Assembly: GCA_026415295.1 (NCBI GenBank)
Contig: JAOAHJ010000037.1
Location: 1-37,502, forward strand
Direction: 5' to 3'
Length of the DNA stretch: 37,502 bases
From: Spirochaetota bacterium
Lineage (GTDB): Bacteria; Spirochaetota; JAAYUW01; JAOAHJ01
Shown: piece after piece, positions 1 through 9,047 of the stretch
How the letters are laid out: the number at the start of each line of letters is the position of its first letter
Numbering within the stretch: the first letter of the stretch is position 1
The notes under the pieces: generated by a model
The model's input: only the letters and a program-made list of their open reading frames with translations
What the model was told of the DNA's origin: nothing
Database searches by the model: none
Made by a program: the position numbers and the translations under genes

Positions 1-539
1 TTTTTATCAGACCTATATTTTTGTAAATATCTATCTAAAAGCTTATTGTCCAAAGGTCTGAAAATTACATTAATTGGATATCCCATCATTGAAAAAAATA
101 TTCCATTTAGTTCCCAATTACCAAAATGAAAAGATAAGCATATTAACCCTTTTCTTTCTTCAAATAATTTGTTAAATAAAGCCATGTCTACATTATTTTT
201 TATTAAAGAAGAAATATTTTTTTGATTTATCTTAGGAGAATAGATTAAAGTAAAAAAGATTTTACCTAAGTTTTCTAAGTTTTTTAGAAATATTATTTTC
301 TTAAATTTTTTAAATGGGATGTTAATATTATATAATTTTGAGAAGTTTTCGTAATCATGAAAAATAAATTCAATATTTTTATATGCTATTTTTCTTAAAA
401 TGGGTATTATATATAAAATTTTGAATAATTTTGATCCAAATCTTATGCCTTTTTCATAAGGAAAAAGATGAAAAATTCCAAAAATTAATTTTACTAAAAT
501 ATATTCAATAAATTCAAGGAATCTATTTTTTTTATTCAT
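1..539 (-). CDS. Lipid A biosynthesis acyltransferase, LpxL/HtrB family (C-terminus outside window)
   Basis: This gene runs off the left edge, so I translated it by hand: about 179 N-terminal residues are visible with no stop. A hydrophobic N-terminus is followed by HFGNWE at residues 138-143, which fits the catalytic H-x4-D/E motif of the family, and by RPLDN near residue 161. The family transfers an acyl chain from acyl-ACP (sometimes acyl-CoA) to a lipid A precursor at the inner membrane, so the cell probably makes lipid A. Its ATG overlaps the TAA stop of the upstream Lrp gene (TAATG at 537-541), which implies translational coupling. Which chain is transferred (LpxL, LpxM or LpxP type) cannot be told from this part. 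Confidence 0.85.
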   Translation of the reverse strand, partial: MNKKNRFLEFIEYILVKLIFGIFHLFPYEKGIRFGSKLFKILYIIPILRKIAYKNIEFIFHDYENFSKLYNINIPFKKFKKIIFLKNLENLGKIFFTLIYSPKINQKNISSLIKNNVDMALFNKLFEERKGLICLSFHFGNWELNGIFFSMMGYPINVIFRPLDNKLLDRYLQKYRSDK

Positions 540-1015
540 TATTCTCCAATTTCAATTGGATATTCATTTCTTTCAAATGCATCTAGTACAAGAAAAGTTT
601 CAACTTTTTTAACAGCTTCTGATTCAGAAATTTTTGCAGAGATAACTTTATTTAAATCTTGAAGATTTTTTGCTGAAACTTTTACTATAAAATCAAATCT
701 TCCTGTTATATGAAAAATTTCAAGAACTTCATTTAAATTGATTAAATATTTAAATAAACTATTAACTGTTTCTTCATTGTTTTTTTCAAGATAAATACAG
801 ATAAAAGCTAAAATAGGTCTTCCAATTTTATCTCTATCAAGAATAGCTTTATATTCTTTAATATAACCAGAATTTTCTAATCTTTTTACTCTTTCAAGTA
901 CAGAAGGAGGAGATAAATTAAGTTCATCTGAAAGCTTTTTATTAGTAATTTTTCCGTTTTTTTGCAATATTTGTAAAATTTTTAAATCTTTATTATCTAT
1001 ATTATTATTCATCAA
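539..1015 (-). CDS. Lrp/AsnC family transcriptional regulator
   Basis: The 158-residue length is typical of the family. Residues about 6-65 form the winged helix-turn-helix (LDxKDLKILQILQKNGKI-like start, then LSPPSVLERVKRLENSGYI). Residues about 68-150 form the RAM/AsnC ligand-binding domain, with the GRFDFIVKV core. Members bind DNA as oligomers and usually sense amino acids. Two adjacent ATGs are possible; AGGA lies about 11 bases upstream. The gene overlaps the lipid A acyltransferase downstream and sits 59 bases after the cupin gene, so all three may share a transcript. Its ligand and targets cannot be read from the sequence. Confidence 0.93.
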   Translation of the reverse strand: MMNNNIDNKDLKILQILQKNGKITNKKLSDELNLSPPSVLERVKRLENSGYIKEYKAILDRDKIGRPILAFICIYLEKNNEETVNSLFKYLINLNEVLEIFHITGRFDFIVKVSAKNLQDLNKVISAKISESEAVKKVETFLVLDAFERNEYPIEIGE

Positions 1016-1074
1016 TATAATATCCTATAAATTTTTTTAGAAAAATTTTTCATAATTATTAATTATATCTTAGC

Positions 1075-1347
1075 TCAATCAATGAATCTATAAAGTTTTT
1101 CTACTGTTTCTAAAACTTCCCATTTGCATTTTAAGCCTTTAGGAAATTCAACAAAATCTCCAGCTTTTATTTCTGAATAATTTTTATCATCTAACCAAAC
1201 TTTTACATGACCTTTTAAAAAATAACATTGCTCAGTATCTTGATATTCCCAGTCAAATATAGAAGGTTCACATGACCATGGAAACCATTTATCAAGATGA
1301 AGCTCTTCTATTTCTTTTTGTGTTAGCTTTTTAATAATTATTCTCAT
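1075..1347 (-). CDS. Small cupin-fold protein (DUF861/EutQ-like)
   Basis: The protein is 90 residues, a single cupin barrel. The conserved stretch runs from CYFLKGHVKVWLD to the turn KAGDFVEFPKGLKCKW, a pattern of the stand-alone DUF861 (cupin_3) family. The function of these small cupins is generally unknown; some bind metals or small metabolites. The ATG at 1347 is preferred because GAAGAGG ends 6 bases before it; the open frame extends five codons further only through a TTG that lies inside that ribosome-binding site. It lies between rpsU and the Lrp regulator on the same strand. Confidence 0.8.
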   Translation of the reverse strand: MRIIIKKLTQKEIEELHLDKWFPWSCEPSIFDWEYQDTEQCYFLKGHVKVWLDDKNYSEIKAGDFVEFPKGLKCKWEVLETVEKLYRFID

Positions 1348-1446
1348 TTGAAACCTCTTCAAAATATATAAATTTTATTTAATTTTATAATATAATAAAC
1401 TTTTATAATAAACTTTATTTGATTTTTAAAAAACTTGATAATTAAA

Positions 1447-1480
1447 TAAAAAATAATGGATAGCATTAAGCTATCCATTA
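1447..1480 (-). terminator. Rho-independent terminator of rpsU, overlapping its stop codon
   Basis: On the minus strand an 11-base-pair perfect stem (arms 1470-1480 and 1454-1464, five-base loop) is followed by a T-rich tract. The first three bases of the stem are the TAA stop codon of rpsU. Confidence 0.85.
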
Positions 1481-1702
1481 CTTCTTAGATTTTTTACCTT
1501 GTTGATTTTTTCTCTGTTTTTTTAATAATTTTCTTTCGAGAGCTTTTTTCTTTTGTTTTCTTATCTCAGAAGGTTTTTCATAAAATTCTTTTTTTCTCCA
1601 TTCCCTAATGATCCCCTCTCTTTCACATTCTCTTTTAAATCTTTTGATGACAAGTTCAACAGGTTCATTATCATCTGCAAAAACTCTAGCCAACTTTATC
1701 AC
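1478..1702 (-). CDS. rpsU: 30S ribosomal protein bS21
   Basis: The 74-residue basic protein has the bS21 pattern: the [20 protein letters not shown] start (GTG read as Met), then [24 protein letters not shown], and a Lys/Arg-rich tail. bS21 sits near the 3' end of 16S rRNA on the small subunit and takes part in initiation. The start is GTG at 1702, directly preceded by AGAGGG. Possible promoter elements upstream on the minus strand are a TATAAT at 1732-1737 and a TTGACT at 1743-1748, but they are not spaced as a pair. It ends in its own strong terminator, so the cupin gene downstream probably depends on read-through or another promoter. Confidence 0.97.
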   Translation of the reverse strand: MIKLARVFADDNEPVELVIKRFKRECEREGIIREWRKKEFYEKPSEIRKQKKKALERKLLKKQRKNQQGKKSKK

Positions 1703-1933
1703 CCCTCTTTCTTATTTCTTTAATTAATAAAATTATAAAATAAGTCAAGAAAAATTTTTAAAAAATTTGATTATAAAAAAAAATAATTTTATTAGGTTGT
1801 TAATTATAAAAATTAAATAAACCGATAAGATTTAAAATTGATATAATTTAAATATAAAATCAAATAATTATATAAAAAAGTAATATTAATTAAGAAAATT
1901 TAATTAATTTATTTTATTAATTAAAATTCTATA

Positions 1934-1961
1934 TTGTTTTAATATAATAATAAATTATAAT
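1934..1961 (+). promoter_or_regulatory. Possible sigma-70 promoter for the TPR gene
   Basis: TTGTTT (1934-1939), 16-base spacer, TATAAT (1956-1961). It lies in the 291-base divergent gap between rpsU and the TPR gene and would give a leader of about 25 bases. The rest of that gap is nearly pure A/T with self-complementary TTAATTAA blocks and no coding signal. In DNA this AT-rich such matches are weak evidence. Confidence 0.35.
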
Positions 1962-1993
1962 TATATTGATATTTTATTGGATGGTTTAATTAT

Positions 1994-3442
1994 ATGATGG
2001 ATAATTTATTTGAAAATATTGCTAAAATAGCTTCAACCATTGGGGAAAAATTTAATGTAATTTTTTTGTCTATTCTTTCAGATATTGATATTGAGACAAT
2101 TTTATTAAATTTGAATTCTGAAATTGGCAAGAGAAAATTTGAAAAGTTAGATAATTTAAACTATAAGTTTATTAAAAAAGACGATAGAGAAAAATATTTA
2201 AAAGAACTAACAAATGAAGAAAGAGAAAATATATTTAAAAAACATAAAGAATCTTTGGTTAAAACTATTATAGAGGAAACAAATTATTTATTACAACAGG
2301 AGACAAGAAAATTACAAAAAGAACAGGTTATAAAAATATTTACTGATTTGATTGAATATTTGATAAATGAAGAAAAAGTTTCTTTTGTAGTTAAATATTT
2401 GGATTACATTATTTCAATTGCTTATAAGAACTCAGAAAATTATGAAAGATTATTAATTTTAAAGTCTAAAATAGAATTAAGAAAGAATAATTATGAAGAA
2501 GTATCTAGATTATTAAATCAGATTAATATTTATCCAGAATTTATTGTAAGAAAATATGAAATTTTAATAGAAATGAATTATCAAAAAGGAAACATTGAAG
2601 AAATAGAAAAAATAAAAAAATCTTGGATTGAAGTTCTTGATATTTATAAAATATACAATGAATCAATTTATGTTTATAGAACTGTTGAATATATGTTGAG
2701 GATGAGTAAATATGCTGAAGTAATTGAAATTTTGTTAAATAAAATAAATGAAATAGAAAGTTTATATAGAAAATCACAATATCCTATTTTATCAAAAATA
2801 TTAGGAGATATTTATAATGTGCTTGGAAATTGCTTTTATGAAAGGGATAACTACAATGAAGCAATTAAATATTATTTAAGCTCAGTTGAATATTATAAAA
2901 AAAATAATTTTGAAAGAGAAGTTTTGTACCCTTATAATAATATAGCAGAGATCTACAAAGCTTATAAAAAATATGATAAGTCTTTATCTATTTATAGAAA
3001 TATTTATCAAACTTCTAAATCTTTGGGAGAAAAAGAGGTTCATAGTATATCTTTATGGAATATAGGTGAAATATATTTTTTTATGAATGATTTTGAAAAT
3101 GCTTATAAATATTTTTCAGAAGCAGAAAAACTACTCTTTAGTTCAGGATTATATTCTAAATATGAAAACTATATAAAAATATTCTTTTCTAAATTATATT
3201 TTGAGACAAATCAATTTGAACTTGCAAAAGAATATGTAGATGAGGTATTGCTTTCAGCTTATGAAAAAAAGCAAATGAAAGAATATGCAGATGCTTTAGT
3301 TATTAAAGGGAAACTTGTTGCCAAAAATAATGAAGATCCAATTCCATTTTTCAATGAAGCAATTGATATATATAAAGAATTAAAACTAGAAAATGAAATA
3401 AAAGATGTTGAAAAATTAAAAATTGTTTACAAAAAGTTATAG
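1994..3442 (+). CDS. Tetratricopeptide-repeat protein, probably cytoplasmic
   Basis: The 482-residue protein has no signal peptide or membrane segment. The C-terminal half (about 265-470) holds TPR-type helix pairs, recognisable from repeats such as the one around YNVLGNCFYERDNYNEAIKYY, followed by NNIAEIYKAYKKYDKSLSIY and WNIGEIYFFMNDFENAYKYF. The N-terminal half is charged and helical (long Glu/Lys/Ile/Asn stretches) and matches no family I know. TPR arrays bind other proteins. Two ATGs stand in tandem and only a weak GGATGG lies upstream. The chemoreceptor gene follows 104 bases downstream on the same strand, so a joint role is possible but not shown. Confidence 0.8.
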   Translation: MMDNLFENIAKIASTIGEKFNVIFLSILSDIDIETILLNLNSEIGKRKFEKLDNLNYKFIKKDDREKYLKELTNEERENIFKKHKESLVKTIIEETNYLLQQETRKLQKEQVIKIFTDLIEYLINEEKVSFVVKYLDYIISIAYKNSENYERLLILKSKIELRKNNYEEVSRLLNQINIYPEFIVRKYEILIEMNYQKGNIEEIEKIKKSWIEVLDIYKIYNESIYVYRTVEYMLRMSKYAEVIEILLNKINEIESLYRKSQYPILSKILGDIYNVLGNCFYERDNYNEAIKYYLSSVEYYKKNNFEREVLYPYNNIAEIYKAYKKYDKSLSIYRNIYQTSKSLGEKEVHSISLWNIGEIYFFMNDFENAYKYFSEAEKLLFSSGLYSKYENYIKIFFSKLYFETNQFELAKEYVDEVLLSAYEKKQMKEYADALVIKGKLVAKNNEDPIPFFNEAIDIYKELKLENEIKDVEKLKIVYKKL

Positions 3443-3546
3443 TTTTATAATTGTAAAAATACTTAAAAATAATTATTAGAGATAATAATGCTAAAATTAA
3501 AAATAAATTTAAAACAGCAAGTACTAAAAAAATAGAGGCAATTTAT

Positions 3547-5187
3547 ATGAGAAACATAGTTTATTATTATATACCTAAAAAAACATTTAATTTATTTAAC
3601 CATGAAGAATTAAAAAGAGTTAAGTATATTTTTTATACTACTATTTTAATGATTATTTTCTTTTCTTATGCTGTTTTTGATAAAATTAAAAATAAAATAG
3701 ACCTTAATTTTGCTTATTTGGTGTTGAGTTCTTCTATTTTAGGTGTAGCTTCTTTAGTTATTTTAAGAAAAGGAAAGTTAATTGTTTCAAGTAATTTAAC
3801 TTTAATATATATTTTTCTTAATATAATTTTTTTAATAGTAAATTATAAATTTGAGTCATATTTAAGTTTATATAGATATACTTTTTTTATGATGGCTTTT
3901 CTTTTTATATCTTCTTTAATATCTGTTAAAAGTATTCAGGTTTTAATAAGTGGTAGTGTTCTAATAATATTATTAATAATTACATATTTTTCTAAAATTA
4001 AACCCAATCTGGTTGTTGAAGAAATAGTTAGATCAAAATCTACATTTAGCATTTCTTTTGTATCTTTTTTGCTTCTTACAGTTGTTGCATATGAAATTTA
4101 TAATTTTTCAAATGAACTTATAAAAGAAGCTAATAGAGAAAGAGATTTAAATATGATGAAATTTGATAAATTGAATAAACTTATACAAAATTCATCTGAA
4201 ATAATAGGAATAGGAAATAATCTTGTTTCAAGTTCTGAAGTCTGTCTAAGTTCAATTATAAAATCAAATAGTGAATTAGAATCTATTAACAAAAAATCTT
4301 TAGAATTAAAAATTAAAAGTAAAAATATAGTTGATTCTATGAAAGCAATAGTAGATAATATAACTTACCTTGCAGATAAAATAAATGAACAAGCAACTTC
4401 CATAGAAGAAACTTCATCAGCTCTTCTGGAAATTACTTCAAATATTAATCAAATTAACCTTATAATTAAGAATAGACAAGAAAATATAAAAGATCTTAAT
4501 TATCAATTTAAACAAAATAAAGAATTACTTATAAAGATAAAAAATAATATGGAAAATTTTTTAGAAAGATCTGAAAAATTGTTACAAATATCAAAAGTAA
4601 TTGTTGATATAGCTGATCAAACAAATGTTTTAGCTATGAATGCTTCTATAGAAGCTTCACATGCTGGTGAGTATGGGAAGGGATTTATGGTAGTTGCTGA
4701 TGAAATAAGAAAATTAGCAGATAAAACCTCAAAAAATGCAAATAGTATTACAGAAGATCTAGAACAAAATAATGAATTTATAATCAATTTTGGTAAACTA
4801 AATAAGGAAGTTTTAAATTTCTTTGAAAATCTTGAAAATGAAATAAATAACTTAAATAATGGTTTTGATGAAATAACAAATGGTGTAAATGAGATAAATT
4901 TAGGTATTTCAGATATATCTAAAGCTTCACAAATTCTTGTTAGAATTACAAATGACATTAAATCATTTTCAAAAAATGTTGAAATCGAAGTCACTGAAGG
5001 GAAAAAAAATATAAATGATATTGATAATAGCATTGAAGATATAAAAAATAGTATTGAAAAAATTTTTACTGAGTTTAAACAAATTGAAGATATTATTAAA
5101 TCAATAAAAGAGATTGGAGATGATAATATTAAAAATATAGAAAAACTGACATTAGATATAGAAAAAATAAATAAAATAGAAATTTAA
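3547..5187 (+). CDS. Methyl-accepting chemotaxis protein with six membrane segments and no HAMP domain
   Basis: This 546-residue protein has hydrophobic segments at about 26-45, 53-73, 80-99, 108-126, 130-148 and 168-187, followed directly by a long coiled coil. The cytoplasmic hairpin tip at about 355-397 has the receptor signature ([20 protein letters not shown], then [17 protein letters not shown]). A methylation-helix-like [16 protein letters not shown] lies upstream of it. I see no HAMP domain and no large periplasmic sensor, so the input is probably the membrane part itself. It should drive CheA through CheW and ultimately flagellar rotation. AGAGG lies about 10 bases before the ATG. 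The antisense open frames over this gene are shadows. Confidence 0.95.
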   Translation: MRNIVYYYIPKKTFNLFNHEELKRVKYIFYTTILMIIFFSYAVFDKIKNKIDLNFAYLVLSSSILGVASLVILRKGKLIVSSNLTLIYIFLNIIFLIVNYKFESYLSLYRYTFFMMAFLFISSLISVKSIQVLISGSVLIILLIITYFSKIKPNLVVEEIVRSKSTFSISFVSFLLLTVVAYEIYNFSNELIKEANRERDLNMMKFDKLNKLIQNSSEIIGIGNNLVSSSEVCLSSIIKSNSELESINKKSLELKIKSKNIVDSMKAIVDNITYLADKINEQATSIEETSSALLEITSNINQINLIIKNRQENIKDLNYQFKQNKELLIKIKNNMENFLERSEKLLQISKVIVDIADQTNVLAMNASIEASHAGEYGKGFMVVADEIRKLADKTSKNANSITEDLEQNNEFIINFGKLNKEVLNFFENLENEINNLNNGFDEITNGVNEINLGISDISKASQILVRITNDIKSFSKNVEIEVTEGKKNINDIDNSIEDIKNSIEKIFTEFKQIEDIIKSIKEIGDDNIKNIEKLTLDIEKINKIEI

Positions 5188-5230
5188 TTTATTTTTAAAT
5201 TAATAAGTTAGTTTTTGAATAGGAATAATT

Positions 5231-6106
5231 ATGACAGATAAAAATGTATTAATAAATAATAATGATTCAAGTAATAAAGATGATAAAAAGGCAAATTTGT
5301 ATTTAGAAGAAGTTATTAATAAAATTAAGAATGGTGAAATTACAGATAAGGATAGAATAAAAAAATTTTTAAGTGAGCTTCTATTTTCTTTAGAAACCGG
5401 GGATATTAAATTAATTGAGAAAAAAGGGAGTTCTTATTTATTAAATAGATGGATAAAAGAAGGGATTCTATTTATATTTAAATACTTTGAAATAAAAGAA
5501 TTTTTCCCTTTTAATATGGAAGGTGTCAAATTTAATGATAAGTTTGATTATAGAGGTACAAATAACTTGTTCAGGTTAGTGCCAGGAGGTACTTCTATAA
5601 GAAGAGGAACTTTTATTGATAAAGGTGTAGTAATAATGCCTCCATCATTTATTAATGTTGGGGCTTATATTGGTGCTAATACTATGATTGATTCTCTTGT
5701 TTTAGTAGGGAGTTGTGCTCAAATTGGTAAAAATTGCCATATTTCAGCAGGGACAATAATTGGTGGTGTTTTAGAACCTCCAAATGAATTACCTGTAATA
5801 ATAGAAGACAATGTATTTATTGGAGGGAACTGCGGTATTTATGAAGGTGTTTTAGTAGAAGAAGGTGCAGTAATAGGGACTGGTACTATTATTAATTCAT
5901 CAACTCCTATTATTGATATTAATACTGGTAATATTTATTATAAAAGAGTCCCAGCAGGATCGGTAGTTATACCTGGAGGTAAGAAAAAAATAATAAATGG
6001 GGATGAGTATATTTTCCAGACACCACTAATTATAAAGAAAAAAGAAGATATATCTGATCATTCTAAAATTCAATTGAATGAGATTTTAAGAGATTTTTAT
6101 AAATAA
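5231..6106 (+). CDS. dapD: 2,3,4,5-tetrahydropyridine-2,6-dicarboxylate N-succinyltransferase
   Basis: DapD transfers a succinyl group from succinyl-CoA in the lysine/diaminopimelate pathway, in the cytoplasm. The 291-residue protein has an alpha-helical N-terminal domain and then a left-handed beta-helix of hexapeptide repeats. Family signatures are clear: PGGTSIRRGTFI, VGSCAQIGKNCHISAG, GGVLEPP, IIEDNVFIGGNCGIYEGV and RVPAGSVVIPGGKK. The first 40 residues are a polar tail. AGGA lies upstream of the ATG. No other lysine gene is nearby. An acetyl-transferring DapH is less likely because the signatures and length fit DapD. Confidence 0.93.
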   Translation: MTDKNVLINNNDSSNKDDKKANLYLEEVINKIKNGEITDKDRIKKFLSELLFSLETGDIKLIEKKGSSYLLNRWIKEGILFIFKYFEIKEFFPFNMEGVKFNDKFDYRGTNNLFRLVPGGTSIRRGTFIDKGVVIMPPSFINVGAYIGANTMIDSLVLVGSCAQIGKNCHISAGTIIGGVLEPPNELPVIIEDNVFIGGNCGIYEGVLVEEGAVIGTGTIINSSTPIIDINTGNIYYKRVPAGSVVIPGGKKKIINGDEYIFQTPLIIKKKEDISDHSKIQLNEILRDFYK

Positions 6107-6172
6107 TAAAATTACAAATAAATTTTTAGATAACTTAATTAGATTTAGGTAATAAAATATTTTAATTATATT

Positions 6173-6703
6173 ATGAAAAAAAAATTTCAAGTTTCTTTAA
6201 TTGGATCATCATTATGTTCTGAAGATGTTAAAAATGAGGCTTATAAAATTGGTTATATTATTGGGAAAAAGGGTTTTGTTCTAATTAATGGAGGAAGAAG
6301 CGGAGTTATGGAAGGCTCAGCAAAAGGTTGTATTGATGCAGGAGGATTAGTAGTAGGAATTTTACCAGATTATCAATTTGGAAGTGATAATGGCTATTGT
6401 TCAATTGTTATACCTACAGGAATTGGATTTGCCAGAAATATTATTACAGCAATTTCAGGGGATATTATAATTGTTGTTGCAGGTGAAGCTGGAACATTAT
6501 GTGAATTGTCTTATTCTTGGATATTTAAAAAAGTGATAATATGTTGTAGTTGGATTGATGGAGTTTCAAAGGATTTTGCAGGGAAAATTTTAGATAATAA
6601 ATTTATTAAAGAAGATCCAAATTATAAAATTATAGATGCTAAAAATTTAGAAGATCTTGAAAAATATTTAGATTATTATTACTCTAAATTTCTAAACTAT
6701 TAA
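6173..6703 (+). CDS. TIGR00725/LOG-like nucleotide-binding Rossmann protein
   Basis: The 176-residue protein is close to the LOG (lysine decarboxylase-like) phosphoribohydrolase superfamily. It has GGRSGVMEGSAKG at about 40-52 and GEAGTLCELSYSW at about 104-116, which correspond to the GGGxxGLMG and PGGxGTxxE nucleotide-binding motifs, with the Pro-Gly replaced by Ala-Gly. This sequence type matches the TIGR00725 group, whose substrates are not established; LOG enzymes hydrolyse nucleoside monophosphates to base and ribose phosphate. No clear ribosome-binding site precedes the ATG. It is 66 bases behind dapD. Confidence 0.82.
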   Translation: MKKKFQVSLIGSSLCSEDVKNEAYKIGYIIGKKGFVLINGGRSGVMEGSAKGCIDAGGLVVGILPDYQFGSDNGYCSIVIPTGIGFARNIITAISGDIIIVVAGEAGTLCELSYSWIFKKVIICCSWIDGVSKDFAGKILDNKFIKEDPNYKIIDAKNLEDLEKYLDYYYSKFLNY

Positions 6704-6840
6704 AATAATATTATTTTTAATAAGAAGTTTTTATAAATTTAATTTTTTTTATTTAATATTAAATTAATAATTAATAAAAAGTAAATCTTTATGGTAAATT
6801 TTAATAAAAAAATTTCTCAAGAATTTTATAATATGGATTG

Positions 6841-6866
6841 ATTAATATAATTTTATTTATATTAAT
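6841..6866. repeat. A/T inverted repeat upstream of the nitroreductase gene
   Basis: Ten bases (6841-6850) are perfectly repeated in inverse orientation (6857-6866) around a six-base centre. It sits in the 250-base gap 6704-6953, which otherwise holds only A/T-rich sequence and a weaker TTTTAC/GTAAAA hairpin near 6872-6890. It could be an operator or a chance palindrome. Confidence 0.3.
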
Positions 6867-6953
6867 TCAAATTTTACTGTTTAGGTAAAAAATATTAAAT
6901 AATTAAAAATAAATAGAAATTCACAAATTAATAATAAAAAAGGAAAGTTTTTT

Positions 6954-7466
6954 ATGGATTTTGAAGAAATTGTTAAAAAAAGGAGAAGTATTAGGAAATA
7001 TAAAAACAAGAAAATCGAAGATGAAAAGATTAAGGTTATCTTAGAGGCAGCAAGACTTGCTCCTTCAGCTAAAAATGAGCAAAATTGGAAATTTATTGTA
7101 GTAAATGATCCTGAATTAAAGGAAAAAATAGCTATTGCATCATATAATCAATTCTTTATAAAAGAAGCAGATATAGTTATAGTTGCTTGTGCTACAGATA
7201 GTAGTAGGATTATGGCTTGTGGACAACCTGCTTATACTGTTGATTTATCTATAGCTATGACTTTTATGATATGTCAAGCTTTTGAGCTAGGATTAGGAAC
7301 ATGTTGGATAGGAGCTTTTGATGAGCAGAAAATAAAAGATGTTTTGAAAATTCCTAATAACATAAGAGTTGTTGCTTTATCTCCTTTTGGATATCCTGAT
7401 GAAAACCCTCCTGCTAGAAAAAGAAAAAATTTAGACGAAATAGTTTGTTACAACTATTACAAATAA
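6954..7466 (+). CDS. Nitroreductase-family FMN protein
   Basis: The 170-residue protein begins with the FMN-binding pattern RRSIRKYKNKKI, followed by ARLAPSAKNEQNWKFIVV. Later come the dimer-interface region around VDLSIAMTFMICQAFELGLGTCWIGAF and the C-terminal LSPFGYPDENPPARKRK. Such enzymes are homodimeric flavoproteins that use NAD(P)H to reduce nitro compounds, quinones or flavins; the natural substrate here is unknown. AGGAAAG lies 7 bases before the ATG. It is the short, cytoplasmic form without an iron-sulfur domain, and it lies just upstream of the nucleoside phosphorylase. Confidence 0.93.
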   Translation: MDFEEIVKKRRSIRKYKNKKIEDEKIKVILEAARLAPSAKNEQNWKFIVVNDPELKEKIAIASYNQFFIKEADIVIVACATDSSRIMACGQPAYTVDLSIAMTFMICQAFELGLGTCWIGAFDEQKIKDVLKIPNNIRVVALSPFGYPDENPPARKRKNLDEIVCYNYYK

Positions 7467-7524
7467 AGATTAGATATAAATATTTGTGGAATAATAGAAA
7501 TTATCAAGATAATTAGGAGAGAAT

Positions 7525-8880
7525 ATGAGATTTATTGATATAATATTAAAAAAGAGAGATGGATTTGAATTAAATGAAGATGAAATAAAGTTTTTTATTA
7601 ATTCAATAAAAAATAGAGAAGTTCCAGATTATCAAGTTTCAAGTTTACTAATGGCTATCTATTTTAATGGAATGTCATTTAAGGAGACATCTATTTTGAC
7701 AAAAGAAATGGCAAATTCTGGAAAAATTTGTGATTTATCTTTTCTTAATTTACCTTCAGTTGATAAGCATTCTACCGGTGGAGTTGGGGATAAGATTTCT
7801 ATAATTCTTGCACCTCTAGTAGCTTCTTTTGATATTATTGTCCCTATGATGAGTGGTAGAGGATTGGGACACACTGGTGGAACACTTGATAAATTAGAGT
7901 CAATACCAGGTTTTAATGTATTTTTTGATATTAACGGTTTCTATGAGCTTCTTAAGAAAAATAAAGTTGCTATGATTGGACAGACAGAAGATATAGCCCC
8001 TGCTGATAAATATCTATATGCTTTAAGAGATTCTACTGGGACTGTTGAGTCTATCCCATTAATAACATCTTCTATTATGTCAAAAAAGATAGCTGAAGGT
8101 ACAAAAAACTTAGTAATAGATTTGAAAGTTGGGAAAGGTGCATTCATGAAAGATATAGAAAGTTCAAGGAAACTAGGGGAATTTTTAATTGAAACAGGGA
8201 GATTAAATAATATAAAAACAGTTTGTATTTTAACAAACATGGATGAACCTTTGGGATATACAATAGGGAATTCTTTAGAAATAATAGAATCTATTGAAAT
8301 ATTAAAAGGTAATTTTTATGCTAATGATGTTGTAGAAATAACTCTTGAACTTTCTGCACATATGTTACATTTAGCTAAAGGGATTGAAGTTAATAAAGCT
8401 AAAGATTTATGTTATGAAAATCTTAAAAATGGGAAAGCTTTGCAAAGGTTTTGTGATATTGTAAAAGCACAAAATGGGGATCAAAATATAATTATGAATT
8501 ACGAAGTATTTAAAAAACCTAAATATTCAAAAGATATATATTTTTTGGATATTAAAAAAGACTTTAACATAAAAGAGATTAATAATATAAACTTTAATCA
8601 AAATAGTTCTATCGAGTCTATAGATTCCTATAAGATAGGATTGTTCTCATGTATTCTTGGAGCTGGAAGAACTAAAAAGGAAGATAAAATAGATCCTTCA
8701 GCTGGAATAGTGTTTTACAAGAAAACAGGAGATTTAGTAAGTGAAGATGATAAGATCATGACACTTTTTAGTGATTCTGAGGAAAAGATCAATGATGTTA
8801 AAAATAAATTAAAAGATGCTATTATTTTTTCAAATAATAAACCAGAAAAAAGAAAATTGATTATTGAGAAATTATTATAA
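7525..8880 (+). CDS. Pyrimidine-nucleoside/thymidine phosphorylase
   Basis: The enzyme splits pyrimidine nucleosides with phosphate into base and (deoxy)ribose 1-phosphate. The 451 residues match the family length. Signatures are KHSTGGVGDK at 81-90 (phosphate-binding loop) and the near-invariant SGRGLGHTGGTLDKLESIPG at 110-129. LRDSTGTVESIPLITSSIMSKKIAEG follows, and a C-terminal domain has GAGRTKKEDKIDPSAGI. AGGAGAG precedes the ATG closely. Whether it is Pdp (uridine plus thymidine) or DeoA (thymidine only) cannot be settled by eye. It stands 58 bases after the nitroreductase and faces the GAF gene across a 167-base A/T-rich gap. Confidence 0.95.
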   Translation: MRFIDIILKKRDGFELNEDEIKFFINSIKNREVPDYQVSSLLMAIYFNGMSFKETSILTKEMANSGKICDLSFLNLPSVDKHSTGGVGDKISIILAPLVASFDIIVPMMSGRGLGHTGGTLDKLESIPGFNVFFDINGFYELLKKNKVAMIGQTEDIAPADKYLYALRDSTGTVESIPLITSSIMSKKIAEGTKNLVIDLKVGKGAFMKDIESSRKLGEFLIETGRLNNIKTVCILTNMDEPLGYTIGNSLEIIESIEILKGNFYANDVVEITLELSAHMLHLAKGIEVNKAKDLCYENLKNGKALQRFCDIVKAQNGDQNIIMNYEVFKKPKYSKDIYFLDIKKDFNIKEINNINFNQNSSIESIDSYKIGLFSCILGAGRTKKEDKIDPSAGIVFYKKTGDLVSEDDKIMTLFSDSEEKINDVKNKLKDAIIFSNNKPEKRKLIIEKLL

Positions 8881-9047
8881 ATATTAATTTTAATTATTAA
8901 AATTTAAATATAATAAATATGGAGTTTGAGAATAATAAATTAATAAAAATAAATTAAATTTTTATGAAATTGTTCAAAGTAATTAAAGTTAATTTTCCTA
9001 CTATAAATTATAATTTTTGCAAAAAAATTGAAATTTATTAAAAATCA

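Noticed and set aside
1348-1362. TTG start for the cupin protein
   Set aside because: The added codons are the ribosome-binding site of the ATG at 1347.
1703-1993. CRISPR-like or iteron repeat in the divergent gap
   Set aside because: Only low-complexity TTAATTAA-type words of variable spacing; no regular repeats.
2541-2777. Antisense frames in the TPR, phosphorylase, hydrogenase, lnt and nrnA genes
   Set aside because: They lie wholly inside strongly supported genes, have no ribosome-binding site and no family features.
4617-5033. Open frame of 138 codons antisense to the chemoreceptor
   Set aside because: Its protein is the complement of conserved MCP signalling sequence, Ser/Phe-rich with no domain; a shadow.
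8886-8904. AATTTTAA/TTAAAATT hairpin after the nucleoside phosphorylase as a terminator
   Set aside because: Pure A/T stem without G/C and no T-tract; expected by chance in this DNA.
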